Shown here: positions 1 through 4,340 of the stretch, in pieces | How the letters are laid out: every line of letters begins with the position of its first letter | How positions within the stretch are numbered: position 1 is the stretch's first letter | From: Verrucomicrobiota bacterium | GTDB lineage: Bacteria > Verrucomicrobiota > Verrucomicrobiia > Verrucomicrobiales > DEV007 | Direction of reading: 5' to 3' | Assembly: GCA_013152075.1 (NCBI GenBank) | Contig: JAADHD010000392.1 | Span: forward strand, 1,703 to 8,362 | Length of the DNA stretch: 6,660 bases | The notes under the pieces: model-generated | What the model was told of the DNA's origin: nothing | Seen by the model: the letters and a program-made list of their open reading frames with translations, nothing else | Database searches by the model: none | Position numbers and translations under genes: made by a program

Positions 1-2021
1 TGCACCACTTCGCCTTCTTTGTCGAGCCAACTGCCGCGATTAAGAATGCGCGTCATGCGGGGCTCGGGAATCGCTTCGGATACCAGCAGGGTCTGCACTT
101 TTCCTTCGGTGTTCTTCAGTTCCTTTTTCCAGCCTTCAATTTGTTTTCGAGCGTCGGCCAGTAGGGGGGCGATGCCCTGATAATAATCCGCCAATGCTTT
201 TTTCTGTTTGGCGTCTAGTTTGTCGGAGGGTTGTTTGAGAGAGGTAATCAATTTGGGAGGCAAATTAATTCCGCCGCTCAAGGCAGGCGATTCCGAGTCG
301 GTCAGTGACAAACGAAAACGTCCGATGTTGTGTTTGGCGTGCGCGGACTGGTGTCGCAGCTCGACGGTGAATTCTCCGCCCTTACCCAAATCGAGCGGCT
401 GTTTCAATACGAACATCGCGACATGATCCTTGGGTTTGTTGTGTCCATCGATGGCCCAACCGGTGGTCTTCTTGCCGTCGAGCGTATTCGCGATCGGCCA
501 GGTGGCCTGCTCGTAGTCGGCTTTGGCTGATGCGATGGCGACAGGTTTGCCTGCCTGTTTCACAATGACGCTGGTGAGAACAAAATTCCCATTCGCCCGC
601 GAAGAGCTTTTGTTGGTCAATGTATCATGGGTCAGGGCCTCAAGACGAATAGCGCGCACGATTCCCTTGCCCTTCAGGGTGATCGTGTAGTTGTCCTTGG
701 CCGGGTTTTTGCCAGAAGCCAGCACCGACAGGTCGTCCTGTTTGCTCAGTGTTTGTCGTCCACTGGAAACCAGTTTAGCGGGATCAGCCACCGTCCACTC
801 GGAACTTTGGCTGGCAATTTTTTCTCGCATCGAGGCTTCCCATTTTGTCTGCGCCAATTTTACGTTCTTAGCGAGACTAGCATTAGCGGTCACTTGCTTG
901 GCCGCCGTTTTTTCGCTCAGGTTCTTTTTTAGTTCTGTGATCTTTTTCGTTTCGTCAGCCGTGGGCAGTTTCAAGTTCGGCGCACGTTTGCCATTGGGCT
1001 TTTCCTTGAGGTCGGCAAAAAAGGCCGCCATCGAATAAAAGTCGCGCATGGAAAAGGGGTCGTATTTGTGATCGTGACATTGGGCGCAACCCATGGTCGA
1101 ACCTAGCCACACATTGGACACATTGCGCACCCGGTCCGCCGCGTAGATCACCATGTATTCTGCCGCTTGTGCGCCACCTTCTTCGGTGGTCTGCAGTAGG
1201 CGGTTGTAAGAGGAGGCAATTTTCTGATCCAGGGTGGACTTCGGCAACAGATCGCCGGCGAGTTGCTCGATGGTGAATTGCTTGTATGACAGGTTGTCAT
1301 TGAAAGACCTGATCACATAATCCCGGTAAGCCGAGACCTCCATCAAGTTGTCCGAGTGATAGCCGATGGTGTCGGCGTAACGTACCAGATCGAGCCAGTA
1401 AACTGCCATGCGTTCTCCGTAGGCGGAATCGGCGAGTAGCCGGTCGATCAGATTTTCGTAAGCCTTGGGGGACTTGTCATTCACAAAGGCCAGCACTTCT
1501 TTCGGTGTCGGGGGTAGTCCGAGCAGATCCAGATAGAGGCGTCGAACCAGTGTCGCCCGATCAGCCTGCGGAGAAAGTTTGAGGCCCTTTTTTTTGAGCT
1601 GGGCTTCGATAAAAACATCGATGTTTTTAGCCGGTGGTTTTACCAGCGGTTGATAGGCCCAATGGATTTCATATTTGGCTCCTTCGTTGATCCATTCCTT
1701 GATCAGTTTTTTTTCGTCCGCAGTGAGTTCCTTGTGGGATTTGGACGGCGGCATGATGTCATCATCATCGTTGGTGATGATGCGAAGCCAGGCCTCACTA
1801 TCCATCGGCTTGCCTGCAACAAAGGCCTTGTAGCCGCCAAGATCGACAAAGGCTCCTTCTTCCGTATCTAGTCTGAGATCGGCTTTCCGGTCTTCCTCAT
1901 CAAATCCGTGGCAAGCAAAACACTTGTCGGAAAGAATCGGTCGGATGTCACGGTTGAAATCCGCCGCCGTAAGTGGGAGCGGCAGCAATGCTAGAAGGGT
2001 GAGGGGAAGGAAGCGTGTCAT
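1..2021 (-). CDS. PSCyt1/DUF1549/DUF1553 secreted cytochrome-domain protein, C-terminus cut by window edge
   Basis: An uninterrupted frame of 673 codons runs from an ATG at 2021-2019 to the left edge. Residues 1-20 form a signal peptide (MTR, a Leu-rich core, then LTAAD), so the protein is probably exported. A PSCyt1 cytochrome-c-like domain follows, with heme motif CFACH at residues 34-38 and a candidate axial Met in DIMPP (Met90). A DUF1549 (PSCyt2) region spans roughly residues 130-345 and contains a second CxxCH, CAQCH at 312-316, within the family hallmark CAQCHDHKYDPF. Residues about 405-590 (from Trp409) look like the beta-rich module often inserted in these proteins. DUF1553 (PSD1) starts near residue 650 with MTRILNRGSW and is lost at the edge. 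Full-length relatives are usually around 900-1100 residues. The family is abundant in Planctomycetes and Verrucomicrobia, often next to a DUF1501 gene, but its biochemical role is unproven; electron transfer linked to polysaccharide breakdown has been suggested. No clear Shine-Dalgarno precedes the ATG. Confidence 0.93.
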   Translation of the reverse strand, partial: MTRFLPLTLLALLPLPLTAADFNRDIRPILSDKCFACHGFDEEDRKADLRLDTEEGAFVDLGGYKAFVAGKPMDSEAWLRIITNDDDDIMPPSKSHKELTADEKKLIKEWINEGAKYEIHWAYQPLVKPPAKNIDVFIEAQLKKKGLKLSPQADRATLVRRLYLDLLGLPPTPKEVLAFVNDKSPKAYENLIDRLLADSAYGERMAVYWLDLVRYADTIGYHSDNLMEVSAYRDYVIRSFNDNLSYKQFTIEQLAGDLLPKSTLDQKIASSYNRLLQTTEEGGAQAAEYMVIYAADRVRNVSNVWLGSTMGCAQCHDHKYDPFSMRDFYSMAAFFADLKEKPNGKRAPNLKLPTADETKKITELKKNLSEKTAAKQVTANASLAKNVKLAQTKWEASMREKIASQSSEWTVADPAKLVSSGRQTLSKQDDLSVLASGKNPAKDNYTITLKGKGIVRAIRLEALTHDTLTNKSSSRANGNFVLTSVIVKQAGKPVAIASAKADYEQATWPIANTLDGKKTTGWAIDGHNKPKDHVAMFVLKQPLDLGKGGEFTVELRHQSAHAKHNIGRFRLSLTDSESPALSGGINLPPKLITSLKQPSDKLDAKQKKALADYYQGIAPLLADARKQIEGWKKELKNTEGKVQTLLVSEAIPEPRMTRILNRGSWLDKEGEVV

Positions 2022-2213
2022 GGGGGAAGAGGGCTAGAAAGAAGTTCTCATGAATAACGCCAATTCACCATCAAATCTTACGGGTAAAAAATAAACAGGC
2101 TTGGCTGCCACTTTTTTATGTGGTTATTTTATCAAGGGCGAAGAGAGTAGTCATAAGACCACCAGCATACACTCGACGCATTCGCGCCAGAAAGACCAGA
2201 ATTGGAAACAGAA

Positions 2214-2576
2214 ATGAAAGCGATCACTTACACCGGAATTTTTTGGCTTTGCTTGATGGCAAGCTGCAATCGCAGTACAAGCGTTTTTGATCCCCCTCCA
2301 AGTGGACAGTCGGCTGCTGTAATAAGTGATTCAACGCCAGCGGGATTAAATGCCAAGCTTATAGACACGATTGGATACGCATTTTCGGATGTCGACGATT
2401 TATCGATGACCAATTTTGTGGAAGCAAGTGGCAAGGTGGGTGCGGTAAGAGTGGAAGGGAGTGATGAAACGGTTGATTTCAAAGTGGTGCTTGCCCGGTT
2501 AAGGAAGAATGAAAAACTCTCTGGGTGTAGGATTTTTTATATTGGAGCGGGGTCTTCGCAGCGCATTGAGTTTTGA
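2214..2576 (+). CDS. Small predicted lipoprotein, function unknown
   Basis: This frame encodes 120 residues from the ATG at 2214. An in-frame TTG at 2202 would add four residues, but the ATG has a purine-rich GGAAAC a few bases upstream and puts Lys directly after Met, as expected for a signal peptide. Residues 1-17 are hydrophobic and end in LMAS before Cys18, a reasonable lipobox, so the protein is probably lipid-anchored through Cys18. The mature part is about 100 residues, starts with a Pro/Ser-rich linker (DPPPSG) and has one further Cys at about residue 105. I recognise no family. The gene is divergent from the cytochrome-domain gene, with about 190 bases between the two starts. Downstream lie only a palindrome and a LamG fragment, so it appears to be transcribed alone. 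An opposite-strand frame over the same bases looks like a shadow. Real coding status is likely but not certain. Confidence 0.6.
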   Translation: MKAITYTGIFWLCLMASCNRSTSVFDPPPSGQSAAVISDSTPAGLNAKLIDTIGYAFSDVDDLSMTNFVEASGKVGAVRVEGSDETVDFKVVLARLRKNEKLSGCRIFYIGAGSSQRIEF

Positions 2577-2661
2577 ATACCTTCGAACTTAGGCCTTGCG
2601 GGGTCCTGACAGGGAAGGGATGAGGGAAACGGAGAAAGACGCAATTATTTCGTAATAGATG

Positions 2662-2682
2662 GAAGAAATTGCAATATTCTTC
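2662..2682. repeat. Near-perfect 21-base AT-rich palindrome
   Basis: GAAGAA (2662-2667) pairs with TTCTTC (2677-2682) around the self-complementary octamer ATTGCAAT (2668-2675); a single extra A at 2676 breaks full symmetry. It sits between two convergent frames, the lipoprotein ending at 2576 and the LamG remnant ending at 2692. It could act as a weak bidirectional terminator or a protein-binding site. It lacks the GC-rich stem of a standard factor-independent terminator. Confidence 0.4.
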
Positions 2683-2691
2683 TGACCACTG

Positions 2692-2940
2692 CTATTCAAT
2701 TTTTTTTGGATTTTTAATTCCCTTTTTAATCTTTTCGCCCCATTCGTATAGGGCTTTGACTTCTCCTTTGTTCAAGGCTCGATTGTAAATAAGTACATCA
2801 TCGAGAATCCCAGAATAATATCTTCTATTTTTGAAAAAAACTTCATCTATTCCAAGTTTCACGTCCTCTGTGAAAAGCACCTCCTTACTTAGGGTTTTGA
2901 AGCTCATCTTGATCACATTGTGGTGCAGAAATTTCGCCAA
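2692..2940 (-). pseudogene. C-terminal remnant of a LamG (concanavalin A-like) domain protein
   Basis: The frame encodes about 82 residues ending at TAG 2694-2692. Residues 42-66 carry the signature end of a LamG domain: YYSGILDDVLIYNRAL followed by NKGEVKALY, matching the usual pattern G-x-hydrophobic-DDVRIYNRAL-x(4)-EVxALY. A complete LamG domain needs roughly 150-200 residues and a secretion signal, and both are missing. The frame is closed upstream by a stop at 2952-2950, and no other minus-strand frame upstream continues the fold. The first possible ATG (2907-2905) would leave only about 71 residues. The tail is Lys-rich (GEKIKKGIKNPKK). Bases are visibly more AT-rich than in the neighbouring genes, which suggests a different origin or decay. 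I read it as the 3' end of a truncated gene. A short expressed protein is possible but unlikely to fold. Confidence 0.6.
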
Positions 2941-3035
2941 GCAGATTCCTCACTCAGCAGGCTTTGGATGAACTGGAGCGAATGCTGAAAGAGATTGGTG
3001 AGGATGAGGATGAGGGTGAGGGTAGGGTAGGGTAG
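2913..3035 (+). other. Short open tail of an unidentified plus-strand gene (possible remnant)
   Basis: Between a TGA at 2910-2912 and a TAG at 3033-3035, one frame reads as a plausible protein C-terminus: FLTQQALDELERMLKEIGED, then an acidic Glu/Asp/Gly end. The middle is a regular amphipathic helix of the kind seen at the ends of real proteins. It has no credible start, and its last codons run into the G-rich tandem repeat. It partly overlaps the LamG remnant on the other strand. I do not recognise the family. Chance is a real alternative for an open stretch this short. Confidence 0.2.
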
Positions 3036-3040
3036 GGTGA
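3000..3040 (+). repeat. G-rich tandem repeat with G-quadruplex potential
   Basis: Hexamer-like units (GATGAG, then GGTGAG) pass into exact GGGTA pentamers. Five GGG runs lie at 3014-3016, 3020-3022, 3025-3027, 3030-3032 and 3035-3037, separated by loops of only 2-3 bases (TGA, TA, TA, TA). This satisfies the usual intramolecular G-quadruplex rule on the plus strand. Copy number could vary by replication slippage. Confidence 0.75.
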
Positions 3041-3131
3041 ATTTCGCAGATCAGAGTATTAAGATCTACTGCACTATATGCATAGACAAAATAGGGTGTT
3101 AACCATTTCATTTCACTTTTTATCACATCGG

Positions 3132-3248
3132 CTATTTGACGTTCATTTCGGTTTGCATGCCTTGTTTAATAGCAGTGATTTTCACTTCGATGTCAGCGTA
3201 GCGATTTGACAAAACCGTCGCAGGAATCATCTTTGTCAAAGTGGCGCC
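3132..3248 (-). pseudogene. Possible C-terminal fragment of an unidentified minus-strand protein
   Basis: A 38-residue minus-strand frame ends at TAG 3134-3132. It reads like a genuine C-terminus with balanced composition, including TVLSNRYADIEVKITAIKQG and the ending MQTEMNVK. It is cut upstream by TGA at 3251-3249; another in-frame stop follows a few codons further on, so it has no visible N-terminal part. Codon choice looks coding-like (GAC ATC GAA GTG AAA ATC). It could be the 3' end of a lost gene. An independent 32-residue peptide from the ATG at M7 is another option, but no ribosome-binding site is evident. I recognise no family, and chance cannot be excluded. Confidence 0.25.
3205..3240. 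repeat. Perfect 9-bp inverted repeat, 18-base spacer, upstream of the PPTase gene
   Basis: TTTGACAAA (3205-3213) and TTTGTCAAA (3232-3240) are exact reverse complements separated by 18 bases. The left arm contains TTGACA, a perfect -35 hexamer, at 3206-3211, but the bases 17 further on (ATCTTT) are a poor -10. The repeat lies about 40 bases before the earliest start of the phosphopantetheinyl transferase frame. It could be a repressor operator, a stem-loop in the leader, or a recombinase-type site; the sequence alone does not decide. Confidence 0.45.
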
Positions 3249-3280
3249 TCAGCTAGCAGACTAAATGGCGCTGAACTCAA

Positions 3281-4090
3281 TTGATCGTTCTGGCTATTGT
3301 ATTTACAATTTTCAATTTCGTGGCTTTACTCTTCAAACAAATACATCGAGATGCCTCGAATAACCATTTGCTCACGGTGATCAATGATCTCAAGCTGGTT
3401 CGCGATGACAGAACCTATTGCGGAAGTCTCTGCCTTAACAGATCCAGCTTGACCGAGCTCGAACCACAGCGCCATCAATTTCTGAGCCCTTCAGAATCCA
3501 AACGCTGGGAAAAGATCCCTTCAGATGAACGTCGCTTCAGTTTCCTCTGCGGGCGCATCGCTGCGAAAAAAGCGCTTAACCGGTTACTGCCATCGATCGA
3601 TCCAACTGCCATTGACATTGAAGAGGGTGTGTTCGCTCAACCCGTAGTTAGTTCTACCGCAGCTCATGGGCTGCAAGTTAGCATATCCCACACAGGAGGA
3701 ATAGCCGGAGCCATTGCCTTTCCAGAAAAGCACCCTATGGGATTGGACATTGAAACCACCTGCTCGGGTGAGGACCCCACTATTCGATCACAGTTAACGG
3801 AGAAAGAAATCAAAATACACCGTGAGCTACCCTATGCGGACCCGCTCGGATACACAGTCATGTGGACGATAAAAGAAAGTCTTTCAAAGGTAATGAAATG
3901 TGGCCTGACGACTCCATTCTCAGTTTTTGAAATTGATGATATCAACAGCGATGGCCCAGTTCACCTAGCGACATTCAGCAACTTTGCACAATACAAAGCT
4001 TTAAGTGTGATTCTCAATGACGTTGCGCTTTCGATCGTATTGCCGAAACAGACAGACTTGAACCTGGAGTTCCTTACCTTGGAAAAATAA
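3281..4090 (+). CDS. Sfp-type 4'-phosphopantetheinyl transferase (start uncertain)
   Basis: This enzyme moves the 4'-phosphopantetheine arm of coenzyme A onto a conserved Ser of acyl- or peptidyl-carrier domains in the cytoplasm. Numbering from the TTG at 3281 (269 residues), the family motifs appear in order: RFSFLCGRIAAKKAL at about 85-99 (CoA-contacting region), VSISHTGG at 133-140, MGLDIE at 153-158 with Mg-binding Asp156 and Glu158, and WTIKESLSK at 195-203 with Glu199 and Lys203. All core catalytic residues are present. The start is unclear: there is no in-frame ATG before residue 153 and no Shine-Dalgarno at the TTG. The first 18 residues are strongly hydrophobic, unusual for this soluble family. 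TTG 3368 or GTG 3377 would give about 237-240 residues, closer to the usual size. It converges with the NRPS-type gene at 4340, whose carrier domain is the obvious candidate substrate. Function is well supported; substrate pairing is inferred. Confidence 0.9.
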   Translation: MIVLAIVFTIFNFVALLFKQIHRDASNNHLLTVINDLKLVRDDRTYCGSLCLNRSSLTELEPQRHQFLSPSESKRWEKIPSDERRFSFLCGRIAAKKALNRLLPSIDPTAIDIEEGVFAQPVVSSTAAHGLQVSISHTGGIAGAIAFPEKHPMGLDIETTCSGEDPTIRSQLTEKEIKIHRELPYADPLGYTVMWTIKESLSKVMKCGLTTPFSVFEIDDINSDGPVHLATFSNFAQYKALSVILNDVALSIVLPKQTDLNLEFLTLEK

Positions 4091-4152
4091 TTATACGATT
4101 TTTGTAGCTAATCAGTTCTTTCAAACAAGTGGTGGTGGTTAGAATATATGTA

Positions 4153-4340
4153 AACCACTGATTTCACTGATGGGCACTGATAGCAATAAAATATAATGGT
4201 CCTTTGTTCTAAATAGGTATTTGTATTCACACTACACGATAGCGTTATGAATTGAGGAGCAACGCCGCCAAGGATTGCTGATTTGTACTATTTTAATAAT
4301 TCCTTTTTTTATCAGTCCCGCGTCCGCGGAATCAGTGGTT
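4153..4340. repeat. 188-base element bounded by imperfect terminal inverted repeats
   Basis: AACCACTGATT (4153-4163) is exactly inverted at 4330-4340, and the match resumes inward as ACTGAT (4176-4181) against ATCAGT (4311-4316), giving arms of about 30 bases at similar spacing. The left arm is built from three direct copies of CACTGAT (4156, 4165, 4175). The interior of about 130 bases is AT-rich with no reading frame of note. The right arm overlaps the first base of the NRPS stop codon. No target-site duplication is seen. It resembles a non-coding intergenic repeat or miniature element. It also occupies the convergent gap where a terminator would be expected; the CCGC/GCGG mini-stem at 4318-4329 is not followed by T-runs in the right orientation. 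Confidence 0.5.

Larger units (their letters stand above)
2941..3280. other. Gene-poor stretch with remnants and repeats
   Basis: No intact gene is visible in these 340 bases. The stretch holds the possible plus-strand tail ending at 3035, a G-rich tandem repeat (3000-3040), an AT-rich spacer (about 3041-3131) in which I see nothing, a possible minus-strand C-terminal fragment (3132-3248), and a 9-bp inverted repeat (3205-3240). It leads into the phosphopantetheinyl transferase gene, so that gene's promoter should be here, but no convincing -35/-10 pair stands out. Confidence 0.5.

Noticed and set aside
1760..1782. Perfect 8-bp hairpin CATCATCA / TGATGATG with a 7-base loop.
   Set aside because: It falls inside the cytochrome-domain gene where repeated Ile and Asp codons (IITNDDDDIM) generate it; coding content explains it.
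208..1871. Several plus-strand open frames of 66-115 codons opposite the left-hand gene.
   Set aside because: The minus strand is continuously open here and encodes a recognisable multi-domain protein; the plus-strand frames have no motifs and overlap one another.
2101..2130. Possible promoter (TTGGCT with TATTTT 18 bases on) upstream of the lipoprotein gene.
   Set aside because: Each hexamer matches the consensus in only about four positions, and it lies in AT-rich DNA where such matches are common.
2228..2482. Minus-strand frame of 84 codons opposite the small lipoprotein.
   Set aside because: It has no recognisable signal or domain, and the plus-strand frame has a credible lipobox and start context.
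2930..3047. 8-base direct repeat AATTTCGC at 2930-2937 and 3040-3047 flanking about 100 bases.
   Set aside because: No inverted ends or transposase accompany it, and an 8-base match at this distance can occur by chance.
4318..4329. GC-rich mini-stem CCGC/GCGG next to a T-run (4304-4310) as terminator.
   Set aside because: The T-run lies 5' of the stem on the plus strand and reads as A's 3' of the stem on the minus strand, so neither orientation gives stem then U-tract; the stem is also only four pairs.
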